DNA of 47,295 nt from Candidatus Woesearchaeota archaeon (lineage in GTDB: Archaea > Nanobdellota > Nanobdellia > Woesearchaeales > B29-G15): positions 1 through 47,295 of the forward strand of contig JAFCCU010000009.1 of assembly GCA_017610005.1 (NCBI GenBank). The letters run 5' to 3'. The notes beneath the pieces were generated by a model, which made no database searches, was not told the DNA's origin, and saw only the letters and a list, made by a program, of their open reading frames with translations. A program made the translations under genes and the position numbers. This document shows positions 24,020 to 32,427 of this stretch, one piece after another; position 1 is the first letter of the stretch, and every line of letters begins with the position of its first letter.

Positions 24020-25744
24020 ATGGATATTTTTACAGAGATTGGTATTTTAATAATAGTAGCTTCTATACTTGCTTTCTTATTTAAGTTAATGCGCCAACCC
24101 ATAATTCCCGCATATGTTTTAGCAGGAATAATAATAACTCCCCTTGCAGGATTGTTTGGAGTCCCTCTAAGTGTTAAAGCACTACAAACAATGGCTGAAA
24201 TTGGCATTGCATTTTTACTTTTTATTGTAGGGATGGAGCTTGAATTAAATAAATTAAAATCAGTTGGGCTTGTTGCTTCATTAGGAGGTATTTGTGTATC
24301 CTTTTTGATGGTTATTACAATCTTTTTTGTTTCACAGATTTGGCTCGCCCCACAATCTGCATTTTTCTTAGGACTAATTTTTGCATTTTCTTCAACAATG
24401 GTTGTTGTAAAATTATTATCAGATAAAAGAGAACTAGGCACATTGCATGGGAGAATTGTTGTTGGTCGTTTGTTAATGGAGGATTTCTTAGCAATAATTG
24501 TGCTTGCTTTTCTAGTCCCAATAGAAGGAAGCGCAGTTGTCTTTTTAATCTCAGTATTTTTTAAGATTTTACTAATTTTCTTTGGGTCATTCTTATTTGC
24601 AAAATATATTTTACCTTATGTTTTCAAAAAAGCTGCATCTGATCAGAAAGTTTTATTTTTACTTGCATTAGGTCTTTGCTTTTTATTTTCAATAGTAATG
24701 GCAGAATTAAAGTTATCAATTGCAATTGGAGGATTTATTGCAGGAGTAATTTTAGCTAATACTCCTTACAATTTAGAGATAATTAGTCATACCAAACCTG
24801 TAAGAGACTTTTTTGCTACTCTTTTCTTTGTGGTATTAGGAATGCAAATTTCACTTTCTGTTTTAGGAGATATATTTGTTCCAATCATAATTTTACTATT
24901 TGTATTTTTAATTGTTAAACCCCTTTTAGGGTATACTGTTTGTAGGTTTTTTGGGTATACTAAATCTACTTCATTTTTATCTGCAATTTCCCTAACTCAA
25001 ATTAGTGAGTTTGGACTAATAATTGCAACATTACTTTTTACTCAAGGCAGAATAACTGAAGAGATATTTGCAATAACAGTTGCTATTGCAGTTATTACAA
25101 TTTCATTAACCTCATATTTAATCAAATATGATTATAAATTATACAGGTTTTTTTATCCAATCCTCACAAGAATTGATCCTTTTAGAAAAAGAGAAAAAGA
25201 AATGCATTACATGCCTGAAGAGGAGAAATATGATACCTTGCTTATTGGTTATAACCGTCTTGGATATCATATATTCAAAAAATTACAAAAGCTTGGAAAA
25301 AATATTTTAATTGTTGATTTTAACCCAGAGGTAATTCATCATTTAATGAAGAAAAAAGTTCCATGTCTTTACGGAGATATTGGAGACATTGAAATATTAC
25401 AAAGGATTAATTTGAAGAGGATGGAATTAATAATCTCTACATCTCCTGATTTTTATGATAACCGCTTACTAATTAAGCAGGTTAATAAAGTCAATAAACA
25501 TGCAGTGATGATTGTAACTTCCCAATCAGTAGAGTCTGCCTTAGATCTTTATGAAGCAGGAGCAGATTATGTTATTGTTCCTCACATGCTTGGAGGAGAA
25601 TATTTATCAATTTTACTTGATGATTTTGATGCTGATTTAAGAAATTTAATTGATAAAAAACTTGAACATATTGAAGAACTTAGAAATACTAGGCATGTTC
25701 ATCCAGATAGACATTTCAAGCGCCCTTTGCCAGAAAATATATAA
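24020..25744 (+). CDS. CPA2 cation:proton antiporter with TrkA-N domain (KefB-like)
   Basis: A 574-residue protein. Residues 1-375 contain about twelve helices of the monovalent cation:proton antiporter-2 family, with the typical GIAFLLFIVGMELELNKLKS and AFSSTMVVVKLLSDKRELGT. Residues about 405-520 form a RCK/TrkA-N NAD-binding domain: DTLLIGYNRLGYHIFKKL, LIVDFNPEVIHHL and VPCLYGDIGDIEIL. Such proteins exchange K+ or Na+ for protons under nucleotide or thiol control. The last residues are polar and His-rich. The next gene begins 24 bases later. Confidence 0.92.
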   Translation: MDIFTEIGILIIVASILAFLFKLMRQPIIPAYVLAGIIITPLAGLFGVPLSVKALQTMAEIGIAFLLFIVGMELELNKLKSVGLVASLGGICVSFLMVITIFFVSQIWLAPQSAFFLGLIFAFSSTMVVVKLLSDKRELGTLHGRIVVGRLLMEDFLAIIVLAFLVPIEGSAVVFLISVFFKILLIFFGSFLFAKYILPYVFKKAASDQKVLFLLALGLCFLFSIVMAELKLSIAIGGFIAGVILANTPYNLEIISHTKPVRDFFATLFFVVLGMQISLSVLGDIFVPIIILLFVFLIVKPLLGYTVCRFFGYTKSTSFLSAISLTQISEFGLIIATLLFTQGRITEEIFAITVAIAVITISLTSYLIKYDYKLYRFFYPILTRIDPFRKREKEMHYMPEEEKYDTLLIGYNRLGYHIFKKLQKLGKNILIVDFNPEVIHHLMKKKVPCLYGDIGDIEILQRINLKRMELIISTSPDFYDNRLLIKQVNKVNKHAVMIVTSQSVESALDLYEAGADYVIVPHMLGGEYLSILLDDFDADLRNLIDKKLEHIEELRNTRHVHPDRHFKRPLPENI

Positions 25745-25768
25745 AAACCGTAAATAAGGTTACTTAAG

Positions 25769-27337
25769 ATGAATGAAACGCTTGGTAAAGATACCTTGAA
25801 GAGGAAAAAGAAACTTTTAGTTAAATATGGTTTTATTAAATCTGTACATCGTGGAAAATATACTGGAAAGACTCTTCGAGAGATGGATAAGCTCGTGGAT
25901 GCAATGGAGAGCGCTGAAATAGATAAGATTTGTGACATTGAAATAGCTGAAATTGCAAATGGAAATTTCCAGCCAACAGGTTACCCTGGATCTCTTGTAA
26001 GAAACCATTTAGTTTATGAAACTACAAATGACCCAATTGAAGAGGTTTATTGGTTTGAGCGCTATATGCTTAAAACTGATTTTGGCTATACCAATTTTTA
26101 TAAGATCACAGATGTTTTTGCAGCAACTGAGCATTCAAGTTTTTGGGGAGTATCTGAACAAAGGCTGGGGTTACAACAAGATAAGGCTTCTCAATACTTA
26201 AAAGGTATTAGTGAAATGATTAAGGCTATGTTTCAAATTGTTAGAGAATTAAGAATTATTGATGAAAGATTATCTTATTATGATGATATAAGTCAAGATA
26301 GAAAAGATGCCCCTGCTTCAGATTTTACATTAAAGGGAATTTATATTGATCAAGTTGAAGGAGGAGCAAAGAATCCTTCAAGCGTGTATGGTTTAGCAAG
26401 TACAGTTGGATTTTCACTTTTACCTGACATCTTCTTTAGGACATTGGTTAAAGATCCCAATGACATTGAAAGCCAAGTTGAAAAGATGCAATTTAATGAA
26501 AAAGTTAAAGAAGTTTTGAAAAGAAAATTAAAACAATATTTAGAGTGGAAAAAAAGAACTAAAGCAGAATTAAAACAAAGAAGAATATTTACTTTAAAAT
26601 ATTTAAGGCAGCATTATGTGACAATTAAACTTTATATTTCTTGGATTAAACCTTACTTAAGAAATGTAGAAAAGCTTCAGCAAGACAAAGAAAAGCTTGA
26701 TTCAGTTGATATGGTCTCATTTTTTGAAGGTTCAATGGCAGAAGTTGAGTTTTTAGCAACAAAGAAAATGGGTGTAATGCATTCTTGTCTTCTTTTAAAT
26801 TTTATTTTTATAACAAAACCTAGTATGAGTTACCAAGCAGAAGGCTATCAAAGAGGCCCAATGCATATGGGAAAAGCAGAAATTACTTTTAGGGCATATG
26901 TATGGGATGAACTACAGATTAATAATTTCTTAAAATTAACTGAAGAAGATTCTATGCAGATGCTAGCTTCAATTGACAAAACCTTAAATGAATCAATGGA
27001 CGCTTTAGGTCAAGAACTCTTTAATTATCTTGATGCATCGGGAGAAGATATGGTTGGAAGAGAAGAAACTAAACCAGATTCAAAGGCAAAAATAGATATT
27101 AAAAGTTCATTTTTAGATTATCTAGATCCTTTTTTAGCTATTTTTAGGGGTGCCGCTGAAATGGGAAAATCTTTTGGAATTGGAGAAGTATTTTCAATGG
27201 GCGGTACAAAAGGCCAAGCAATCTCCGATAAAATGAAAAGGCACCAGTCAAAACTTAAAGCAACAAAAGACGTAAAGCTTTGGGTTTGGATGGCATATAA
27301 AAACTTCAAAAAAGCTCACAGGATGATAACATGGTAG
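25769..27337 (+). CDS. Uncharacterised 522-residue protein (unknown operon gene 1)
   Basis: Not recognised. The protein is soluble-looking, mostly helical, with a conserved-looking N-terminal region (KYGFIKSVHRGKYTGKTLRE), a long charged helical centre (about residues 240-330, VEKMQFNEKVKEVLKRKLKQ type) and a C-terminal segment with FLDYLDPFLAIFRGAAEMGK and GIGEVFSMGGTKGQ. There is no signal peptide or obvious catalytic motif. Its stop overlaps the start of the TIM-barrel gene by seven bases. It is probably a scaffold or partner of that enzyme and of the nucleotidyltransferase that follows (inference from gene order). Confidence 0.75.
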   Translation: MNETLGKDTLKRKKKLLVKYGFIKSVHRGKYTGKTLREMDKLVDAMESAEIDKICDIEIAEIANGNFQPTGYPGSLVRNHLVYETTNDPIEEVYWFERYMLKTDFGYTNFYKITDVFAATEHSSFWGVSEQRLGLQQDKASQYLKGISEMIKAMFQIVRELRIIDERLSYYDDISQDRKDAPASDFTLKGIYIDQVEGGAKNPSSVYGLASTVGFSLLPDIFFRTLVKDPNDIESQVEKMQFNEKVKEVLKRKLKQYLEWKKRTKAELKQRRIFTLKYLRQHYVTIKLYISWIKPYLRNVEKLQQDKEKLDSVDMVSFFEGSMAEVEFLATKKMGVMHSCLLLNFIFITKPSMSYQAEGYQRGPMHMGKAEITFRAYVWDELQINNFLKLTEEDSMQMLASIDKTLNESMDALGQELFNYLDASGEDMVGREETKPDSKAKIDIKSSFLDYLDPFLAIFRGAAEMGKSFGIGEVFSMGGTKGQAISDKMKRHQSKLKATKDVKLWVWMAYKNFKKAHRMITW

Positions 27338-29337
27338 ATTATGGTGGAGAATATGGCAACTCTATGGATAGAAGTTATAATCCTATTGGTGCAGATGGTA
27401 ACCCCAATACTGAAGCTGATTGGGCAAAAGTAGATATCACAACTATTGGTATGTCTACGCCCCCCATGAAAGATCAACTCCAATCTTTAAAGGCAAGAAT
27501 ATTTCAAGGAGTTAGGAAAGTGGAACTTGGTTTCTGGGGAAAAGGAAAAGGAAGCTTGAGCCAAGGAAGTACAACCCCTGAACAAATGGATAGTTGGCAC
27601 AGACGAGATATTAAAGAGCTTGCAGATTTTAATAAGGTGGAATTATCTACTCATGTTACTCCTGCAGTTGGCAATCTTTCAGGATTAGCCCAGGGCGGAT
27701 TTTCAGAAGAAGAACGTGAAAAAGCAATGTTTGAAATTAAAAGAACAGTTGATTTTGCAGCAGATACAACTCATGGTGGTGCAGTTGTTGTTCACTTAGG
27801 AGAGTATCCAAGAGCAATGAGTGAACAGGAAAATTGGAAAAAAGATGATAAGGGAGATTCAGTTTTTCAAATGTATCCTTCAGAATCGGAACATGCAAAA
27901 CAATATGTTGTTGACTCTTTGACTGGAAAATTTATGGGAGAGATTTCAAAAGATCAAATAGTTTACGAACCAAAATGGATGACTGCAAAAGACTGGCAAA
28001 ACGAACAAAAAGACATGGGGAATGGCTGGGAAATTGTGGGGAAGAAAGATAAAAATGGAGTTAAGATTAATCCAGATGATTGGGTAGATTTAGATGGAAA
28101 TGTGATTAATAAATATGCAGATCCTAAAGAATTGTTTGATCGAAGAATTCCATTATGGAATGATACAGATGCAAACTTTAAAACTGAAAGAAGAGACTTT
28201 AAATTTTTTAAAAAAGAAGCTGATGATTGGAATAAAAATCATCCCGGAAAACCAAAAACAGCTGCTATGATCTTTTATGAAACTCAACTAGATAACCAGA
28301 TTTTACAAAACAAGGGTCATTCAATGTTCTATGCCCATGCTTATGGGGATCAAAAAGATCAATTAAGAAAAGCTAAGAAAGCGTTAAAAGAGTATGAAAA
28401 TTTGGAAGAATCAATTCCCGAAGATGAGCGCATGAGAATTGCAATTGATAAGAATTTCAGAGGATATGAAGTTGCACAATTATTTCCTAAAGAAAAACAG
28501 CTTCCCTCAGATGCATTAAAACATTTTATTACACAAACCAAAAGGCAGATGCAATTTGCACATGAATCATCTTCAGCAGGTGACGCAAAAGCAGCAGAAC
28601 TTTTAGATATGAAATCAAGATTGCAAAGCCTTGAAAATTTTGCAACCCAAAAAACTGCAGATACAATTGCGCGTGCAGCTGAATATGCAATGGTTAAATC
28701 TAAAAAATTAGAAAAACCCTTATTTATCTCTCCTGAGAATATATTTGCAGAAACTTATGGGTCCCATCCCGAAGAATTAAAATCTATTATTTTGCAGTCA
28801 AGAGAAGCATTCTCAAAACATTTAGTTGATATGAAAAGAGTATCAAGCAAAAAAGAAGCTGATAAGTTAGCTGAAACCCACATTAAAGCAACATTTGATA
28901 TTGGGCATGCCAATACTTGGAGAAAATACTTTAAGGGGACAGATGATGAATTTAAAAAATGGATGGGAAAGCAAGTTGACATGTTAAATAAAAACAAAAT
29001 TGTTGGGCATGTTCATGTTTCTGATAACTTTGGATATGAAGATGAACATGTATCTCCTGGTAGGGGTACTACCCCAATTAGAGAAATGATTGATAAATTT
29101 GTAAAGGCCGGCCAAACTGATATTATTGTTGAAGCAGCTGAACAGGACATTGAAGCATTGACGGCTGGATGGGGGATGATTGGAAAACCAATATATGGTG
29201 TTGCAAATGGTGGCCTTGGATGGGGAGACATTGAAAGGTCATATTTTGGACAAGTAGCTCCCCCATATTTTTTATACGGTGATACTGCGCCATCTCCACA
29301 AGAATGGACGCTTTGGTCGGGTACTAAATTAGAATAA
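27331..29337 (+). CDS. Xylose-isomerase-like TIM barrel protein with large insertion
   Basis: A 668-residue protein related to AP endonuclease 2/sugar phosphate isomerases. N-terminal barrel strands: VRKVELGFWGKGKG, KVELSTHVTPAVGN and GGAVVVHLGEYPR. C-terminal strands carry the metal-site motifs: LFISPENIFAETYG, ATFDIGHANTWRKYF, GHVHVSDNFGYEDEHVSPGR and DIIVEAAEQD. The metal-binding residues E, D/H, H and E appear present. Between about residues 170 and 450 is a helical insertion that doubles the normal 280-residue length. Overlaps the upstream gene by seven bases. Substrate unknown. Confidence 0.82.
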   Translation: MVDYGGEYGNSMDRSYNPIGADGNPNTEADWAKVDITTIGMSTPPMKDQLQSLKARIFQGVRKVELGFWGKGKGSLSQGSTTPEQMDSWHRRDIKELADFNKVELSTHVTPAVGNLSGLAQGGFSEEEREKAMFEIKRTVDFAADTTHGGAVVVHLGEYPRAMSEQENWKKDDKGDSVFQMYPSESEHAKQYVVDSLTGKFMGEISKDQIVYEPKWMTAKDWQNEQKDMGNGWEIVGKKDKNGVKINPDDWVDLDGNVINKYADPKELFDRRIPLWNDTDANFKTERRDFKFFKKEADDWNKNHPGKPKTAAMIFYETQLDNQILQNKGHSMFYAHAYGDQKDQLRKAKKALKEYENLEESIPEDERMRIAIDKNFRGYEVAQLFPKEKQLPSDALKHFITQTKRQMQFAHESSSAGDAKAAELLDMKSRLQSLENFATQKTADTIARAAEYAMVKSKKLEKPLFISPENIFAETYGSHPEELKSIILQSREAFSKHLVDMKRVSSKKEADKLAETHIKATFDIGHANTWRKYFKGTDDEFKKWMGKQVDMLNKNKIVGHVHVSDNFGYEDEHVSPGRGTTPIREMIDKFVKAGQTDIIVEAAEQDIEALTAGWGMIGKPIYGVANGGLGWGDIERSYFGQVAPPYFLYGDTAPSPQEWTLWSGTKLE

Positions 29338-29350
29338 AGAGGTGTTAAGT

Positions 29351-30199
29351 ATGGAATTTGATATTAAAAAAGAAAAGGCATCAGTCAAAGGAATGGTTAA
29401 GGAAGATGTTGATTTAGCGTTTTCTTTCTCAAAAGTTATGTTTAAAGAATTTGGAGATTTAGTCAAGGCAATTGTACTTTTTGGTTCTCATGCAAAAAGA
29501 GCAACAATGCCAGAGGAGATTGTAGAAAAGCCAGCTAAGACTAAACCAGGAGACATTGATTTATTAGTTATAATTGATGATGTTTCATTGCAATTAACAC
29601 CTGACTTAGTAGAAACCTACAGGATAATCATCAAAAAATCCGTAGCTGATCTTTCTGTAAGATTACATATCACCTCTTTAAAACTAAGCTCATTTTGGGC
29701 ATATATCAGGGCAGGAGATCCAGTTGGATTAAACATCTTAAGAGAAGGAGTAGCATTACTTGACACAGGATTTTTTGATCCATTAAAAGCGCTTTTAAGC
29801 AGAGGAATGATTAGGCCTTCTCCTGAATCTGTTTATACTTATTTTGCAAGGGCCCCTAAAACCTTAGCTAATTCAAAGTGGCATATAATGCAAGCAGTAG
29901 TTGATCTTTATTGGTCAGTTATTGATTCAGCACATGCAGTTTTAATGACCCTAGAAATTGTTCCACCATCTCCGGAACATGTTTCTCAAGTATTAAATGA
30001 GAAGATGGTGAAAGCTGGGCATATCCCAAGAAAGTATGTTGGAACTGTTGATAAATTCTATAAAATCTACAAACAGATTACAAGAAGAGAATTAAAAGAG
30101 ATTAGTGGAAAAGATTTTGATGAATACTACAAAGAAGCAGAAGACTTCGTTAAGCATATGAAAAGCTATATTGAGTCTAAACGGATTCATTCAGGTTGA
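29351..30199 (+). CDS. Nucleotidyltransferase (MNT-type) with HEPN-like C-terminal domain
   Basis: A 282-residue protein. Residues about 20-130 are a DNA polymerase beta-type nucleotidyltransferase: IVLFGSHAKRATMPEE, then GDIDLLVIIDD, giving the GS...DxD catalytic motif with a longer than usual spacer. Residues about 155-280 are helical, with WHIMQAVVDLYWSVIDSAHA, resembling a HEPN domain but lacking the toxin RNase motif R-x4-6-H. ATG 29351 is chosen over GTG 29342 because GAGGTG precedes it by six bases. It is 13 bases after the TIM-barrel gene. An AMPylation or small-molecule role is possible; a toxin role is doubtful. Confidence 0.75.
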   Translation: MEFDIKKEKASVKGMVKEDVDLAFSFSKVMFKEFGDLVKAIVLFGSHAKRATMPEEIVEKPAKTKPGDIDLLVIIDDVSLQLTPDLVETYRIIIKKSVADLSVRLHITSLKLSSFWAYIRAGDPVGLNILREGVALLDTGFFDPLKALLSRGMIRPSPESVYTYFARAPKTLANSKWHIMQAVVDLYWSVIDSAHAVLMTLEIVPPSPEHVSQVLNEKMVKAGHIPRKYVGTVDKFYKIYKQITRRELKEISGKDFDEYYKEAEDFVKHMKSYIESKRIHSG

Positions 30200-30605
30200 T
30201 GCATGCTTCTAAATTAGCCGTATTTCCTGCAATTCTATACCTTGCAGTCTCCATCCAGGTTTGCGATGACTCTCTTGGGTCTTTCTTTAAATCAGAATTA
30301 GGGAGAGCAGCCGTTATTTCTGTTTGATAAACTGGATTGAGCATTAATTCTATTGAGTCTAAATATTGGTTAACCTCTTGTCTTAGATTATATTTTGGGC
30401 CAAACCCTTTCCCTAAAAGATCACAAAGTTCTCTATATACTGGCTTAAGAGATTGGATCTGTATTAAACTCACTTCATTAGAAAGTAGCTCATTAATCCT
30501 TTGATTTTTTGAATGGTTTTCAGATTTAATAGAAATATATAAACCAATAGCAGCTCCAACTGTCCCCAATGCCCCCATCCCTATCAAAATAATAGTTTTA
30601 TCCAT
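30177..30605 (-). CDS. Membrane-anchored hypothetical protein
   Basis: A 142-residue protein with one N-terminal membrane helix containing a glycine-rich stretch (IGMGALGTVGAAIGLYISI, about residues 8-26) and a helical soluble domain. No family recognised. The C terminus has two cysteines within DLL and LEACINL contexts. It overlaps the convergent nucleotidyltransferase gene by 23 bases. The ATG at 30605 is near a GATAATC stretch with no clear ribosome-binding site. Confidence 0.55.
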   Translation of the reverse strand: MDKTIILIGMGALGTVGAAIGLYISIKSENHSKNQRINELLSNEVSLIQIQSLKPVYRELCDLLGKGFGPKYNLRQEVNQYLDSIELMLNPVYQTEITAALPNSDLKKDPRESSQTWMETARYRIAGNTANLEACINLNESV

Positions 30606-30649
30606 CTTATTAGATAATCAACCTTAATTTATAACACTTTTCCATAGAA

Positions 30650-30661
30650 ACATTTAAATAC
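30650..30661 (+). promoter_or_regulatory. TATA box of the oxidative-stress operon
   Basis: ACATTTAAATAC lies directly before the first palindrome (30662) and about 50 bases before the regulator ATG; its position allows operator binding to block transcription start. Confidence 0.5.
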
Positions 30662-30676
30662 TAATAAGTATTATTA
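30662..30676. promoter_or_regulatory. Fur/Per-box-like palindrome 1
   Basis: TAATAA-GTA-TTATTA is a perfect 6-3-6 inverted repeat just downstream of the TATA element of the PerR-like gene, a probable autoregulatory operator. Confidence 0.65.
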
Positions 30677-30678
30677 AC

Positions 30679-30696
30679 TAATAATATTTATTATTA
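30679..30696. promoter_or_regulatory. Fur/Per-box-like palindrome 2
   Basis: TAATAATA-TT-TATTATTA is a perfect 8-2-8 inverted repeat between palindrome 1 and the ribosome-binding sequence (AAGGGGGG, 30696-30703) of the regulator. Confidence 0.7.
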
Positions 30697-30706
30697 AGGG
30701 GGGTAA

Positions 30707-31078
30707 ATGGTAAAAAGGCAAACTATCCAGGCACTAAAGATAAAAGAATTTTTGCAGTCTGTAAAAACCCATCCTTCAGCAGAGTCAGTATATGAAGCTG
30801 TTAAACTTGCCCTTCCAACAATTACTCTTGCAACTGTTTATCGCAACTTAAACCAGATGGTAGAAGCCGGAGAGATAACTAAGCTTGAGATTAATAACGA
30901 ATTTAGATTTGATGCCAATACAAAAACTCATACACATTGTGTTTGTAAAAGCTGCGGTAAAATCATAGATGATTTTCAAGCAGACATAGATATTAAAAAA
31001 CTAAAATTTAATAATTTTACACCATTATCTGTTAATATTATTATTAATGGGTTTTGTGGAAATTGTGGAGGAAAATAA
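30707..31078 (+). CDS. Fur/PerR family regulator
   Basis: A 123-residue metal-dependent repressor. The winged helix includes HPSAESVYEAVKLALPTITLATVYRNL (about residues 22-48) with the family recognition segment TLATVYRNLNQM. The dimerisation part has THTHCVCKSCGKIIDDF, with one zinc Cys pair, and the C-terminal FCGNCGGK supplies the second. Position before rubrerythrin and superoxide reductase genes argues for a PerR-like peroxide sensor. Two palindromes overlap its promoter, indicating autoregulation. The rubrerythrin gene begins two bases after its stop. Confidence 0.93.
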   Translation: MVKRQTIQALKIKEFLQSVKTHPSAESVYEAVKLALPTITLATVYRNLNQMVEAGEITKLEINNEFRFDANTKTHTHCVCKSCGKIIDDFQADIDIKKLKFNNFTPLSVNIIINGFCGNCGGK

Positions 31079-31079
31079 A

Positions 31080-31595
31080 ATGAGTAAAACAACTGAAAAT
31101 TTAAAATCTGCATTTGCAGGAGAAAGTCAGGCAAGAAACAAATACACTTATTTTGCTAAAGTTGCAAGAAAAGAAGGTTATCATTACATTGCAAAAATCT
31201 TTGAAGAAACTGCAATGAATGAACTGCAACATGCAAAAGATGAATTTAAGTTATTAAATGGTATTGGAGATACAATTGCCAACCTAAAAGCAGCAGCCGA
31301 GGGAGAGCATTATGAACACGAAGAGATGTACCCTACATTTGCTAAAGAAGCAAGAGAAGAAGGCAATGAAGAAGCAGCAATTTTATTTGAACAAATTGCA
31401 AAAGTTGAAATTGAACATGAAAAGAGATATAAGAAACTTTTGGAATTAGTAGAGAATGGAAGTGTTTACAAAAGAGATGGACCAATTACTTGGAAATGTT
31501 CAAAATGTGGCTATAAATATACTGGAATAGAGCCTCCTGCAATTTGTCCATCATGTAAACATGAAAGAGAATACTACGAACCTGAAATGTTGTGA
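31080..31595 (+). CDS. rbr: Rubrerythrin
   Basis: A 171-residue diiron peroxidase. The ferritin-like domain carries both E...ExxH halves: AFAGESQARNKYTYFA and EETAMNELQHAKDEF, then EHYEHEEMYPTFAKEA and AKVEIEHEKRYKKL. The C-terminal rubredoxin-like domain has CSKCGY and CPSC. It reduces hydrogen peroxide in anaerobes. The ATG at 31080 follows TGGAGGAAAA and lies two bases after the PerR stop. An upstream in-frame ATG at 31047 inside the PerR gene is disfavoured. Confidence 0.95.
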   Translation: MSKTTENLKSAFAGESQARNKYTYFAKVARKEGYHYIAKIFEETAMNELQHAKDEFKLLNGIGDTIANLKAAAEGEHYEHEEMYPTFAKEAREEGNEEAAILFEQIAKVEIEHEKRYKKLLELVENGSVYKRDGPITWKCSKCGYKYTGIEPPAICPSCKHEREYYEPEML

Positions 31596-31597
31596 AA

Positions 31598-32038
31598 ATG
31601 ATAAATGAATTAAAAGCAATATTGGAAATGGCAATTAAAGAAGAGGTATTTTTTAGCGAATTTTATAAGAAAGCCGCAGAAATGGCTGATGATGGATCTG
31701 CTAAAACAATGCTTTTGTCATTATCTAGAATTGAAGCAATTCATAGAGAAAAGCTTGAAACACTTGATGCAAATAAACTCGGAGCTTTAATTCTCCCTGA
31801 TATGATAACTAAAGAGGACATAGAAGCTGAAATTGAACTTTTAGATATCAGTGGATTTATAGATCTAAGAGAAGTATTGCAGTTTGCATTAAGTGCTGAA
31901 GAGCGAGCAAAATTAACATACCAAAAGTTAGGAGATGCAATTGATGATAAAAAAGCAAAGTCTCTTTTTTATATGCTAGCAAACGAAGAAGAGAATCATT
32001 ACAATTTAATCTCTGCTGAAATTGAAAGATTAGGGTGA
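31598..32038 (+). CDS. Ferritin-like diiron protein
   Basis: A 146-residue four-helix ferritin-like protein. Two carboxylate/His pairs are visible: AIKEEVFFSEFYKKAAEM with SRIEAIHREKLETL, and ALSAEERAKLTYQKLG with LANEEENHYNLISAEIE. This resembles the ferritin-like domain of rubrerythrins but lacks a rubredoxin part. A role in peroxide reduction or iron handling is likely. Starts two bases after the rubrerythrin stop (or at a GTG overlapping it). Middle gene of the stress operon. Confidence 0.85.
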   Translation: MINELKAILEMAIKEEVFFSEFYKKAAEMADDGSAKTMLLSLSRIEAIHREKLETLDANKLGALILPDMITKEDIEAEIELLDISGFIDLREVLQFALSAEERAKLTYQKLGDAIDDKKAKSLFYMLANEEENHYNLISAEIERLG

Positions 32039-32043
32039 AAAAA

Positions 32044-32427
32044 ATGGTTGAAAAAAATGCTTTTTACAAATGTAATGTTTGTGGTAATGTAGTCTCAGTT
32101 ATTGAAGCTCACGGCCCAGACATAGTTTGTTGCGGAATTCCTATGGAACAACTTGTTGAAAAGACTGACGATGCAGGTCAAGAAAAACATGTACCAGTAA
32201 TTGAAAAAACTGACAAGGGGATACTAGTTAAAGTTGGAGAGGTACCTCATCCAATGGAAGACTCCCACTACATCTCTTTAATCCAATTAATTTCTAGTGA
32301 TGGAATAGTAATTGGTAAGAGACTTTCTCCAGGAGATGCGCCACAAGCTGAATTTTGTTGTCTAGCAACAACAGAAGGACTTTCTGCAAGGATTCTATGT
32401 AATTTACATGGAGCCTGGAAGAACTAA
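32044..32427 (+). CDS. dfx: Superoxide reductase (desulfoferrodoxin)
   Basis: A 127-residue two-domain superoxide reductase. The N-terminal desulforedoxin-like site is FYKCNVCGNVVSV plus DIVCCGIPM. The catalytic Fe(His4Cys) centre is complete: EKHVPVIE, VPHPMEDSHYI and CNLHGAWK. It reduces superoxide to peroxide, which rubrerythrin upstream can remove, so the operon forms a coherent pathway. ATG 32044 is preceded by AGGGTGA at suitable distance. The 3' end overlaps the convergent CYTH gene by 24 bases. Confidence 0.95.
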   Translation: MVEKNAFYKCNVCGNVVSVIEAHGPDIVCCGIPMEQLVEKTDDAGQEKHVPVIEKTDKGILVKVGEVPHPMEDSHYISLIQLISSDGIVIGKRLSPGDAPQAEFCCLATTEGLSARILCNLHGAWKN

